A stretch of 64,000 nucleotides of DNA, taken from the NCBI GenBank assembly GCA_015472025.1, contig BNHL01000001.1:5196001-5260000 (forward strand). Direction: 5' to 3'. Below are positions 25,650 to 33,837 of the stretch, in pieces (position 1 is the first letter of the stretch; the number at the start of each line of letters is the position of its first letter). This stretch comes from Cytophagales bacterium WSM2-2 (lineage in GTDB: Bacteria; Bacteroidota; Bacteroidia; Cytophagales; Cyclobacteriaceae). Under the pieces are notes generated by a model. It did not search any database. It was not told where the DNA came from and saw nothing but the letters and a program-made list of their open reading frames with translations. Made by a program: the position numbers and the translations under genes.

Positions 25650-26234
25650 TTATTTGCTTACCCATGGATTATTTTTAACTGTAAATCGCCACGGCAGCAA
25701 CGCATCTTTACCTGCATAATCGATTCCAATTCTCGTATCACTAACAATGTCCGACTTCTTTATCCTGGTGCCAATATCTTCTATCCAAAGCTCGTTGCTA
25801 TCCAGTTCAATTCCATTGTGCGTGCGATCAATACCCAATGCTTTCGCCAACTTGCCCGGACCGGAGGTAATGCGTTTTGGTGAATCCGACCTCATACGCT
25901 GCATCATCAACTCGATTCCCGACAGTGGCTCCAACGCACGGATGAGAATGGCATCTGCCTCCCCTTTTTTATTAGTGACTACATTAAACATTTCATGCAC
26001 TCCATAGCAAAGATAAACATAAGCTATGCCACCTTCTGAGAACATGACTTCGTTGCGCTTAGTCATTCCCCGGTGTGCATGTGAGCCTTTCTCTTTGTAT
26101 GAATAAGCTTCAGTCTCAACAATGATTCCGCTCGTCAGTTGTCCATTCGTTTTGACCACGAGTATTTTACCGAGAAGTTCCTTAGCAATTGTGGTCACAT
26201 TTTTTCTCAAATAGAATTCCAGGGGCAATTTCAT
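25650..26234 (-). CDS. DNA-3-methyladenine glycosylase (AAG/Mpg type)
   Basis: A 194-residue base-excision repair enzyme that removes alkylated purines such as 3-methyladenine. Family signatures: VETEAYSYKEKGSHAHRGMT with the catalytic Glu, the AYVYLCYGVHEMFNVVT segment and ITSGPGKLAKALGIDRTHNG. This is the monofunctional mammalian-type family also found in Bacillus and Bacteroidota. Cytoplasmic. It is upstream of and close to the PD40-OmpA gene, so possibly co-transcribed. Confidence 0.95.
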   Translation of the reverse strand: MKLPLEFYLRKNVTTIAKELLGKILVVKTNGQLTSGIIVETEAYSYKEKGSHAHRGMTKRNEVMFSEGGIAYVYLCYGVHEMFNVVTNKKGEADAILIRALEPLSGIELMMQRMRSDSPKRITSGPGKLAKALGIDRTHNGIELDSNELWIEDIGTRIKKSDIVSDTRIGIDYAGKDALLPWRFTVKNNPWVSK

Positions 26235-26281
26235 CTATTGTTAAAGGAATGTTAAAATGCTTAATCCCCGCTAAAGTATTT

Positions 26282-26289
26282 TAAATTTG
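26282..26289 (+). promoter_or_regulatory. Putative -7 box of the DUF2911 gene
   Basis: TAAATTTG matches the TAnnTTTG consensus and lies 22 bases before the ATG at 26312. No convincing TTTG element is present at the usual distance. Confidence 0.4.
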
Positions 26290-26311
26290 TGCAGATCTAA
26301 ACAAATTTCCC

Positions 26312-27160
26312 ATGAAAACATTTTTAGCAATAATCCTGGTTGCAGTTGGCATTAGTGCCACAGCCCAGGTGAGAACTCCGTCGGCAAGTCCGGCAGCGAC
26401 CGCAACGACCGTAGTGGGTTTAACAGATGTGAAAATCGAATACTCACGTCCACGGGTAAAAGGCAGAAAGATCTTCGGTGAAGGAGAGTCTTTCCATGAG
26501 CCCTTCGGCAAAATCTGGAGAACAGGCGCCAACAACGGAACCTTTATTTCTTTCTCAGACGATGTTACTGTTGAAGGGACCAAAGTTCCTGCAGGTAAGT
26601 ACCTGATTTACACCTGGCCCGGAGCTACTGAGTGGACCGTTTCCCTTTACAAAGATCTTGAACTTGGCGGAAACACTGACAAGTATGACAAGACTAAAGA
26701 GGTGGCCAATTTTAAAGTAAAGTCAGAAAAACTGACAGAGAAAGTAGAAACCCTGACATTCAATATCACTGATCTTTCAGATGATAACAAGAGTGCGAAA
26801 ATCCAAATGGCATGGGAAAACACTTCAGTTAAGTTTTCTTTCAGTGTTGAATTCGATACTAAAACTATGAAGTCTATTGAAGCCAGCACTAAGATCAATC
26901 CGAACAACTTGTACCAGGCTGCTGTCTATTATTTTGAAAATGGCAAAGACCTGAAGCAAGCACAGGAGTGGATCACAAAAGCTGCAGAAGCAAATCCTGA
27001 TTACTACTGGGTACAGTATCAAAAAGCCCGTATCTACAAAGCTTCAGGCGACAAAGCCGGTGCACTGGCTGCTTCTCAAAAGTCATGGGAAATCGCGAAG
27101 AAAGAAAATGATCGCGCCTACATCAATATGAATGAAGAACTTCAGAAATCACTGAAGTAA
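26312..27160 (+). CDS. DUF2911 domain protein with TPR-like C-terminus, exported
   Basis: A 282-residue protein with a signal peptide ending ISATAQ (residue 20). The DUF2911 domain occupies residues 30-180 and includes VGLTDVKIEYSRPRVKGRKI, WRTGANNGTFISFSDDVTVE and AGKYLIYTWPG. The C-terminal 80 residues form TPR-like helices (AVYYFENGKDLKQAQEWITK and QYQKARIYKASGDKAGALAA). The function of DUF2911 is unknown; it is very common as a secreted Bacteroidota protein. Monocistronic, with its own terminator. Confidence 0.9.
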   Translation: MKTFLAIILVAVGISATAQVRTPSASPAATATTVVGLTDVKIEYSRPRVKGRKIFGEGESFHEPFGKIWRTGANNGTFISFSDDVTVEGTKVPAGKYLIYTWPGATEWTVSLYKDLELGGNTDKYDKTKEVANFKVKSEKLTEKVETLTFNITDLSDDNKSAKIQMAWENTSVKFSFSVEFDTKTMKSIEASTKINPNNLYQAAVYYFENGKDLKQAQEWITKAAEANPDYYWVQYQKARIYKASGDKAGALAASQKSWEIAKKENDRAYINMNEELQKSLK

Positions 27161-27184
27161 TTTTTAAACTTATTTGAAAAAAGG

Positions 27185-27216
27185 AAAGAGCAGTCCATTG
27201 GGCTGCTCTTTTTTTG
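27185..27216 (+). terminator. Strong rho-independent terminator
   Basis: AAAGAGCAGTCC pairs with GGGCTGCTCTTT around a three-base loop (one G-T pair), followed by TTTTT. It terminates the DUF2911 gene and, being A-rich on the left, may also serve the convergent methyltransferase operon. Confidence 0.9.
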
Positions 27217-27220
27217 ATCT

Positions 27221-27961
27221 CTATTTCGGCGCGGGATACTTTGTCGAAGCGACAATCTCTGGAAGTTGCGCCTTACTCCAGTCAAAATTTTCTACTTCTC
27301 TTATTTTGCGTCCAAGGTATTCGCTATGACAATATAGTCCCGGCACCGCCCTGTTTTTCAAATAAGAATCAGCCAAAGAAGAAAATCGACCTACCATTGG
27401 ATTGGACATACCAGCCTCGAGGCATTCAATTCCAAGAGCTGGAGAAAATAGTGCTTTCAACCCCAAGTCACTGAATTGAAAGAAATGCCACGGTCTCTCA
27501 TGAGAGGAGTAAGAAAAATGAGTTTCAACAAAGACTATCCCCCCTACTTTTAGAATTTTTGCGATCTCAGTTGCCACCACCCATGGCATCGCGAAATGCT
27601 CAAAGCACGCACTGGAATAAATAATATCAAACTTCTCCTGGTTCTCGAAATAGGTCGATAATCGGTGAGCATCTCCAACCACATCCACATTTCGCCCGGG
27701 GTAAAAATCAAAACCGATGTATTCTGCGTTCGGGAATCTCTCCCTCGCATCTGAAGGCCCGGTGACTTCTCGGCTGCCAATTTCAAGGATTCGCATTCCC
27801 TTCTTATTACCAATCTTGTGCAAATAGTGCTTCCAATTCCGGTGATTCACATTAGGCGGCTCTGAAACATCTTTTGATAGAAATCTTTTATCAAAGATTG
27901 ATTCAATATAGAAGCAAGCTTTTAGGGCCAGGTTGGCAATTCTGTGACGAATGATTTTCAA
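27221..27961 (-). CDS. Class I SAM-dependent methyltransferase
   Basis: A 246-residue methyltransferase of the Methyltransf_11 type. Motif I is MRILEIGSREVTG, then EYIGFDFYPGRNVDVVGDAH with the acidic residue at the end of strand 2, FDIIYSSACFEHF, and a post-motif LKVGGIVFVETHF. The start appears to be TTG at 27961: no ATG is available before residue 56 and an in-frame stop lies upstream. It is last in an operon beginning with the PIG-L enzyme, 10 bases after the symporter stop. The substrate is unknown. Confidence 0.85.
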   Translation of the reverse strand: MKIIRHRIANLALKACFYIESIFDKRFLSKDVSEPPNVNHRNWKHYLHKIGNKKGMRILEIGSREVTGPSDARERFPNAEYIGFDFYPGRNVDVVGDAHRLSTYFENQEKFDIIYSSACFEHFAMPWVVATEIAKILKVGGIVFVETHFSYSSHERPWHFFQFSDLGLKALFSPALGIECLEAGMSNPMVGRFSSLADSYLKNRAVPGLYCHSEYLGRKIREVENFDWSKAQLPEIVASTKYPAPK

Positions 27962-27971
27962 GACGAGGAAA

Positions 27972-29672
27972 TTAAGCTTCTGCTTTCTCTTTCAGTAATA
28001 TCTGAAGTATCAATGAAACAAGAACAACTATCACACATCCAATGATGTTGTAGTAAAGGAAGGCAATTTCGTCATAATAAAACTTGTAGCAAATCAGTAC
28101 GGAGGCTTCTCCTAATACGGCAGCCCAAAAAACAGCATTGCTTTTTACTTTCTTAAAATAGAATGCCACCAGGAAAATGCCGAGAATCGTCCCGTAGAAA
28201 AGTGAACCAATGATGTTTACAAATTGAATAAGGTTTTCCGCAAAATTGGCAAGGGCTGCGAAGGTCATTGCGATAAGCGCCCAGAGAATGGTAAAAAACT
28301 TGGAGGAGTTAAGATAGTGTGCGGGTGACGCTTCAGGTTTAAAAACTCTCTTGTAAATATCTACAGTTGTTGTTGAGGCCAATGCATTCAGTTCTGAGGC
28401 CATCGAAGACATGGCTGCGGAAAACATAACCGCGAGAAGCAAGCCGACAATTCCATGAGGGAGATGAGTCAATACAAAATTGAGGAAAATATAGTCCCGG
28501 TCCTGGGTTTTAGCTCCGGGTACGGCACTTGAGATCACCGATTTTGTTCGCACCCTGATACTATCTTCCCTGTTCTTAAATGTTTTGTATTCTGCCTTCG
28601 CCTCAGTGATTTGTGATGCGTTATCAGTTTCAATCCCTTCAACTAGCCGGTCAATTGATTTCTGCTTAGCCGTGAAAATATTTGTAAAATCTTTTTCCAG
28701 AGCTTTGATCTCAGCCGCCTGTCCGGATTGCCTTGCCTGGTTTAACAGCACCTGGTTGTGAAAGACAGGGGGCTGGCTAAATTGATAAAATACAAAAACA
28801 AGAATGCCAATAAACAAGATGAGGAACTGCATGGGGATTTTCAGAAGCCCATTGAAGATAAGCCCCATCCTGCTTTCGGTAAGCGACTTCCCACCGAGAT
28901 AACGCGACACCTGCGACTGGTCTGTGCCAAAGTAGGAGAGAAATAGAAATGTAGACGCAAACAATCCTGACCAGATGTTGAAGCGGTCGCTCAAACTGAA
29001 ATTCGTTGTGACAATATTGAGCTTGCCCAGTTCTCCCGCAATCCTCACTGTCTTTCCAAAAGAGATATTCTCAGGTAAGAGGGTAAATGCTACGATTCCC
29101 GCAAGGATCATCCCACCCATGATGACAGCCATTTGCTGTCGTTGGGTAATATTCACCGCATTGCTTCCTCCGGCAACGGAATAGATAATCACCAGAAAAC
29201 CGATGAGTAACGTAGTAAAGAAAATATTCCAGCCTAGTACTGTTGACAGCACCAAAGACGGAGCGAACAAAGTAATTCCCACCGACAATCCCCGCAAGAT
29301 CAAAAACAAAATAGCTGCGAGTGTTCGCGTCTTCAGGTCAAACCGGGTCTCAAGATATTCGTAAGCTGTGTAGACTTTCAATCGATAATAGATGGGCAAC
29401 ATCGTTACTGAGATGATCACCATAGCCAGCGGCAATCCAAAGTAGAATTGAATGAACCGCATGCCATCTTCAATTGCCTGTCCGGGGGTGGAGAGAAATG
29501 TAACGGCACTGGCTTGTGTGGCCATAATCGAGATACCGACCATCCACCACTTGAGTTGCTGATCTCCTTTAAGAAAGGACTCCATGTTTTTGGTACCACG
29601 TGACTTCCATGCTCCGTAAAGAACAATGGAAATCAATGCTCCAAAAAGCACTAGCCAGTCGATCCAGTTCAT
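27972..29672 (-). CDS. Sodium:solute symporter (SSS family) with charged insertion
   Basis: A 566-residue symporter with about 13-14 hydrophobic helices. SSS-family hallmarks include MNWIDWLVLFGALISIVLYG, SFLKGDQQLKWWMVGISIMA with TQASAVTFLS, and FGTDQSQVSRYLGGKS. Between helices at residues 310-390 there is an approximately 75-residue charged, coiled-coil-like insertion (AEIKALEKDFTNIFTAKQKS to NREDSIRVRTK) that standard members lack. The transported solute is unknown; the operon context suggests a sugar or amino-sugar product of the PIG-L enzyme. Its ATG overlaps the stop of the 38-residue gene by four bases. Confidence 0.92.
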   Translation of the reverse strand: MNWIDWLVLFGALISIVLYGAWKSRGTKNMESFLKGDQQLKWWMVGISIMATQASAVTFLSTPGQAIEDGMRFIQFYFGLPLAMVIISVTMLPIYYRLKVYTAYEYLETRFDLKTRTLAAILFLILRGLSVGITLFAPSLVLSTVLGWNIFFTTLLIGFLVIIYSVAGGSNAVNITQRQQMAVIMGGMILAGIVAFTLLPENISFGKTVRIAGELGKLNIVTTNFSLSDRFNIWSGLFASTFLFLSYFGTDQSQVSRYLGGKSLTESRMGLIFNGLLKIPMQFLILFIGILVFVFYQFSQPPVFHNQVLLNQARQSGQAAEIKALEKDFTNIFTAKQKSIDRLVEGIETDNASQITEAKAEYKTFKNREDSIRVRTKSVISSAVPGAKTQDRDYIFLNFVLTHLPHGIVGLLLAVMFSAAMSSMASELNALASTTTVDIYKRVFKPEASPAHYLNSSKFFTILWALIAMTFAALANFAENLIQFVNIIGSLFYGTILGIFLVAFYFKKVKSNAVFWAAVLGEASVLICYKFYYDEIAFLYYNIIGCVIVVLVSLILQILLKEKAEA

Positions 29673-29785
29673 GAGAAGGATAGGGTGATCAAATAATAGA
29701 TTATCACCTGCGCTAGCATTACCCCCAATATGAGTCGATACCAGGCATTCCAGGTTTGAAACAGCGGGGGCTTTTCTTCCGTCAT
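29669..29785 (-). CDS. 38-residue single-pass membrane microprotein
   Basis: This short gene encodes MTEEKPPLFQTWNAWYRLIL followed by GVMLAQVIIYYLITLSFS. The N-terminal 12 residues are polar. Residues 15-36 form one membrane helix, with W and Y at the interface. Its ATG overlaps the PIG-L stop and its stop overlaps the symporter ATG, both as ATGA, the arrangement of tight translational coupling. The helix and both junctions make a chance ORF unlikely. It may be an accessory subunit of the symporter, like other small transporter-associated helices (inference). Confidence 0.8.
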   Translation of the reverse strand: MTEEKPPLFQTWNAWYRLILGVMLAQVIIYYLITLSFS

Positions 29786-32292
29786 TTCGATTTGACTTTT
29801 ACGTCAGCAGGCTTGCTGGTCTTCGTCATTGAAACCAGGTTGGCAAAAAGTTTGTAAGCTCCAACAACTCCTTCAGGCAATTCACGGAAAAACGAAAGGG
29901 ACGTATAAACGTAATGGCCATTACCATAATTGGCTACCAGCAGGCTACCGTCCTTGGCAGGCTCTCCGGCATCATTCATCGAAAGAAGTGCATCATACTC
30001 GGCCGACCAGGCAGAAGGAAAATAGAGACCGCGTTCCTGTACCCATCCTTCAAAATCTTTAGAGGTGATTTTGTTGGGTGAATTCAGTAATGGATGATCT
30101 GGCTTTAGAATCCGAACCTCGCTATTTTCTTGTGTAACGCGGTCACGAGACATCGTAATCGGGAACGGTGAAAATTTATCGGCTGCTATTTCGAGATCGG
30201 AGTTGGTGTTGTACTGCACCACCATCGTACCTCCTTCTTTTGTAAAGTCAAGCAACGCAGGCATAAAATGACGAATGCGTTCGTTGGTATTAAGCGCACG
30301 AATCCCAAGGACTACAGCGTCCACTTTTTTCAGGTTGCCCGGAGTCACTTCGTCATCTCTCATCTCCCACACTTCATACCCCATATTCCTCATTGCAGCA
30401 GGGATTTCATCTCCGGCTCCCTTAATGTATCCGATCACACTACCTTGTCTCTTCAAATCCAACCGCAATGCCGCTGAAGATGCCTTCGGAAGAAGTGTTT
30501 GTGTTGGTATATGATCATATTGAATCGTCTCAAGGGAATAATCAAATTCCTTACCGTCAATAGTCGCGACAGCGCGGATTGCTGAGGTAACCTCTTCTTT
30601 CGCAGGCAGAACTTTAAACGTATACGTCTGCTCCTCACCTTTCTTTTTTGTTTCGAACAGATAAGACGCAGGTTCCGATCTCCATCCTTGCGGAAGTTTT
30701 AATTCCAGTTTTCCTGAACAGTTGTCCTTTGCTGATTTCAGTACAGCCCGGACTTCGCGTGGCGACTGGTCATTGAACAAATACACCGGTTTGTCGAGGT
30801 TGACAAAAGCCGGAGGCACAATTTCAAATGGCCGTATCACCTCTCCTTTTACCGGGTCGGTTATTTTATTAATCAGCGGGGTGCGAATCGTCAGCCTCTC
30901 ATTATTAACAAGGAATGTGAAATCAAAAGAAATCGCGGGAAGATTCTCGGGGGAACCAATCTGCGATTGATCCTCCACCGTAAACAATCCCTGTGTATGA
31001 GGCTGACGCAACCAGTACGGATCGGAATAGCCCAGGTTAGAATTTAACTTCCGGTTTGACCTGAATGTCAGCAGTACGTTGTTCTTAAGTTCAGTGGTCA
31101 TCGAACTATCGTAGGACAGATTCGGAGCAGTGATTTGAACAAGAGAGACCTGTGCACTGCTCCTGTTGATTACCTCAAAGCTTGCCTTTATTTTTTCACC
31201 GGGAGGCGCCCAGAACCCATCGGCACTCACTTCCACAAAGAGTCCAAGACAGTCCTGAATCAGCCTGTTGACCTCATTTTCTTTCCTGGTTTTCCAAACA
31301 GATGCCGGTAACGAGCTGATTGCATTTCTGATTTTCAACAATGAAGGAATTATGGCAACTGGATTTTCATCTTTAAATTCATTCACTGCCTGATCTACCA
31401 GAGTCGGAATTTTCTCAGCGCCTTTGATCCTTGACCAAGTTGTATTTACACCTTCAAAAATAGTAGTTGCGGTCTTGTCTCCCTTTGTCAACTCGAAATA
31501 CTCAGGTTGGTCTCCCCTCCTACCAGATGATCCAAATCCCTGGCTTTTATGTTGCGTTCTGCTCTCAGCCGCAATTTCGGAATACGATTTGCCAAGCAGT
31601 ACGTTATAAGAGCCCATATTGACAGTGACGACTCCTGGTGATTTTTCATTGATGGTCTGGTTCCACCAGCGTCCTGTATTGATGAATAGACGTTTGGGTT
31701 GCCATGTACCGTATGTCCTGGCTAATTCCGGAAAAGAGCCCGCATCACCACTGGCCTCAAATGCCTCCATGGCAAGTGTCGCTGATGCTGTATGATGCCC
31801 ATGCCCTGCCCGCGCATCCGGTGGAAAGCGGGTAATAATGACATCCGGTTGAAACTGGCGATAGACGCGCACCACATCGGACAAGATTTCATTCTTGTTC
31901 CAGATATCGAAAGTTTCCTTTTCATTTTTAGAAAAGCCAAAATCGTTTGCACGGGTGAAGAACTGCTGGCCGCCATCGATTCTCCGTGCAGACAAAAGCT
32001 CCTGGGTGCGGATCAGTCCAAGCTGGTCGCGGATCTCCGAACCGATCAGGTTTTGTCCTCCGTCACCTCGTGTCATGGCTAGATAGGCAGTAGCTGCCAA
32101 TTGATCGCTGACAAAATAAGTAATGGCACGCGTGTTCTCATCATCCGGGTGAGCCGCCACATATAGCACCGAACCGAGAAAATTGAGCTTCTTAATTTTC
32201 AGTCGAATCTCTGAAGACCCAGGCTGGCGATGATTTTGAGCAAATGAATTGATGAAAAAAAACGCGCTAAGGAGAGCCAGTGTAAATCGCAT
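29782..32292 (-). CDS. PIG-L family deacetylase with large C-terminal extension, exported
   Basis: An 836-residue protein, with a signal peptide ending INSFAQ (residue 19). The PIG-L (LmbE-like) zinc deacetylase domain covers residues 35-290: H48-P-D-D-E52 and a G-H-G-H-H segment near residue 160. Such enzymes remove acetyl groups from N-acetylglucosaminyl substrates. About 300 residues of beta-sandwich follow. The last 200 residues (DAVVLGIRALNTNERIRHFM, GGTMVVQYNTN, ANYGNGHYVYTSLSFFRELP) look like a ThuA/GATase1-like domain. It is first in a four-gene operon. The substrate is probably an amino sugar imported by the linked symporter. Confidence 0.9.
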   Translation of the reverse strand: MRFTLALLSAFFFINSFAQNHRQPGSSEIRLKIKKLNFLGSVLYVAAHPDDENTRAITYFVSDQLAATAYLAMTRGDGGQNLIGSEIRDQLGLIRTQELLSARRIDGGQQFFTRANDFGFSKNEKETFDIWNKNEILSDVVRVYRQFQPDVIITRFPPDARAGHGHHTASATLAMEAFEASGDAGSFPELARTYGTWQPKRLFINTGRWWNQTINEKSPGVVTVNMGSYNVLLGKSYSEIAAESRTQHKSQGFGSSGRRGDQPEYFELTKGDKTATTIFEGVNTTWSRIKGAEKIPTLVDQAVNEFKDENPVAIIPSLLKIRNAISSLPASVWKTRKENEVNRLIQDCLGLFVEVSADGFWAPPGEKIKASFEVINRSSAQVSLVQITAPNLSYDSSMTTELKNNVLLTFRSNRKLNSNLGYSDPYWLRQPHTQGLFTVEDQSQIGSPENLPAISFDFTFLVNNERLTIRTPLINKITDPVKGEVIRPFEIVPPAFVNLDKPVYLFNDQSPREVRAVLKSAKDNCSGKLELKLPQGWRSEPASYLFETKKKGEEQTYTFKVLPAKEEVTSAIRAVATIDGKEFDYSLETIQYDHIPTQTLLPKASSAALRLDLKRQGSVIGYIKGAGDEIPAAMRNMGYEVWEMRDDEVTPGNLKKVDAVVLGIRALNTNERIRHFMPALLDFTKEGGTMVVQYNTNSDLEIAADKFSPFPITMSRDRVTQENSEVRILKPDHPLLNSPNKITSKDFEGWVQERGLYFPSAWSAEYDALLSMNDAGEPAKDGSLLVANYGNGHYVYTSLSFFRELPEGVVGAYKLFANLVSMTKTSKPADVKVKSK

Positions 32293-32372
32293 AGCTTTTA
32301 ATTTGTGAAATACGACAAAAAGTTCGTGTCGATCGAACCGATCAAATCAAAAAAAACACTTTAACAAAATTT

Positions 32373-32852
32373 TTAGAATTTGCCGTGCCATTTGCCGTTC
32401 ACCTGAAATTCGCCATCCTGCGTAACGGTCAATACGATACGGCTCAATTCTTTCTTTTCTGATGACAGGAAAAACAAAGTGATTTCATGTGCAGCGTCTC
32501 TTTTTTTCAGATCAGCCACAAAGCCCATTTCGAAGCGAAGGCCGGGTATTGGTGAAGTCTTTTTCTTTAGCAGATTTTTTCCCTTGGAATCAATGACATG
32601 AACCCGTACTTCTTCCTCCCTGACTTTTAGTTGTTCGATGCTCACCTCCAAAAAAGGGAGCAAATCTGTTTTGGGTTTATCAAGTCGCTCACCGCTGCTG
32701 GAAAAACTGTTATTATCGTAAGCCGGTGGCCGTTGCTTAAATTTCAAATTCACCCTGGCTTCGAAATCTTCCGAAGGCTTAAAAGGAACTTCTTGTGCAT
32801 TTGCCAGGGGCGCAAGTGAACCCATCAGGAACAAATACTTCAGCAAGGCCAT
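32373..32852 (-). CDS. Secreted protein of unknown function
   Basis: A 159-residue protein with a signal peptide ending LANAQ (residue 20). The mature part is basic and hydrophilic, with a proline- and serine-rich linker (QRPPAYDNNSFSSSGERLDK) and a C-terminal beta-rich half (LRFEMGFVADLKKRDAAHEI, VTQDGEFQVNGKWHGKF). I do not recognise a family. The ATG follows immediately after the stop codon of the 35-residue lysine-rich gene (TAGATG), so the two are co-translated. No terminator is seen downstream. Confidence 0.7.
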   Translation of the reverse strand: MALLKYLFLMGSLAPLANAQEVPFKPSEDFEARVNLKFKQRPPAYDNNSFSSSGERLDKPKTDLLPFLEVSIEQLKVREEEVRVHVIDSKGKNLLKKKTSPIPGLRFEMGFVADLKKRDAAHEITLFFLSSEKKELSRIVLTVTQDGEFQVNGKWHGKF

Positions 32853-32960
32853 CTATTGGCCTTTGGAATCACGTTTAGCTCTTTTTTCAGCACGCTTTTC
32901 TTTCAACGATTTAGCAGGCTTCTTTTTAGCTTCTTTTTTTGCGTCTTGTGATTTTGACAT
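32853..32960 (-). CDS. 35-residue lysine-rich microprotein
   Basis: The sequence is MSKSQDAKKEAKKKPAKSLK followed by EKRAEKRAKRDSKGQ: about 40 percent Lys or Arg, no hydrophobic core, probably disordered or a single amphipathic helix. It has its own consensus promoter (32990-33020) and abuts the secreted protein gene with no gap. Such composition suggests nucleic-acid or ribosome binding, but nothing proves it. The promoter and coupling argue that it is a real gene. Confidence 0.7.
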   Translation of the reverse strand: MSKSQDAKKEAKKKPAKSLKEKRAEKRAKRDSKGQ

Positions 32961-32989
32961 GGCTTTAGAATTTAGTTTTTGGTCAAAAT

Positions 32990-33020
32990 CAAAAGTACAT
33001 GAAAGCAATTGAGCATCCAA
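32990..33020 (-). promoter_or_regulatory. Promoter of the lysine-rich microprotein operon
   Basis: On the minus strand TTG (33020-33018) and TACTTTTG (32997-32990) are 20 bases apart, fitting the Bacteroidota consensus. The leader before the ATG at 32960 is about 25 bases. It lies back to back with the yebC promoter. Confidence 0.65.
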
Positions 33021-33027
33021 CTCCCCG

Positions 33028-33056
33028 TTTGCGGTAAAAACATTTTGCTATTTTTG
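33028..33056 (+). promoter_or_regulatory. Promoter of the yebC-like gene
   Basis: TTTG (33028-33031) and TATTTTTG (33049-33056) are 17 bases apart. The leader to the ATG at 33078 is about 18 bases. The spacing is at the short end of the accepted range. Confidence 0.6.
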
Positions 33057-33077
33057 CCGCTCATATTTCCAACAATT

Positions 33078-33785
33078 ATGGGACGCATATTCGAAAAAAG
33101 GAAGCACAAGATGTTCGCCCGCTTTGACAAGATGGCCAAGGCATTTACCCGCATCGGAAAGGACATTGCCATTGCCGTAAAACAAGCCGGCCCCAACCCT
33201 GACAATAACCCCAAGCTCCGGATGGCTATCCAAAACGCCAAAGGAATGAATATGCCTAAAGACCGGGTGGAGTCTGCAATAAAAAGAGCCTCATCAAAAG
33301 AGGAAAAAGATTTTCAGGAAGTGGTGTATGAGGGTTATGCGCCTCATGGTGTTCCTGTTGTTGTAGAATGTGCCACCGATAACCCAACACGTACTGTGGC
33401 TAACGTAAGGCTGCACTTTTCAAAGAACGGGGGTAATATGGGTAACTCCGGATCGGTGTCTTTCTTATTTGAAAGAAAAGGCGTTTTCAAATTTGACCCT
33501 TCCAAGCTCAACCTTGAAGAGCATGAGCTTGATCTGATTGATGGCGGGGCCGAAGATATTCAGCAGGATGAGGAAGAGATTACAGTCTACACCAAGTTCA
33601 CCGAATTTGGTCACTTCCTGAAATTCCTCGAATCAAAAAAACTCGAAGCGAAGAGTTCTACACTCCAGTACATACCAACTACTACAAAAGAACTTGGTGA
33701 GGCTGAACAGGATGAAGTTCTGAAGTGCATTGAAGCCATCGAAGAAGATGACGATGTGCAGAATGTTTATCATAACCTGGCGTAA
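33078..33785 (+). CDS. YebC/PmpR-family protein
   Basis: About 235 residues from the ATG at 33078, which begins M-G-R-I-F-E-K-R-K; upstream in-frame codons precede the promoter and are not translated. Family hallmarks: FTRIGKDIAIAVKQAGPNPD, NPKLRMAIQNAKGMNMPKDR and an EVVYEGYAPHGVPVVVECAT block with TDNPTRT. YebC proteins were described as transcriptional regulators and later shown to act on ribosomes stalled at proline-rich stretches. Cytoplasmic. Well-defined promoter and terminator, single gene. Confidence 0.96.
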   Translation: MGRIFEKRKHKMFARFDKMAKAFTRIGKDIAIAVKQAGPNPDNNPKLRMAIQNAKGMNMPKDRVESAIKRASSKEEKDFQEVVYEGYAPHGVPVVVECATDNPTRTVANVRLHFSKNGGNMGNSGSVSFLFERKGVFKFDPSKLNLEEHELDLIDGGAEDIQQDEEEITVYTKFTEFGHFLKFLESKKLEAKSSTLQYIPTTTKELGEAEQDEVLKCIEAIEEDDDVQNVYHNLA

Positions 33786-33787
33786 AT

Positions 33788-33819
33788 AAAAAAGCCATCT
33801 CATGAAAGATGGCTTTTTT
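33788..33819 (+). terminator. Strong rho-independent terminator after yebC
   Basis: AAAAAAGCCATCT and AGATGGCTTTTTT form a 13-base perfect stem around loop CATGAA. The A and T runs make it bidirectional, ending the convergent barrel gene as well. Confidence 0.92.
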
Positions 33820-33837
33820 ATTGGTCGATTCTTGAGA

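Noticed and set aside
33000..33077. Extended N-terminus for YebC starting at 33009
   Set aside because: The extra residues lie over the promoter and do not match the family; the ATG at 33078 fits the usual start.
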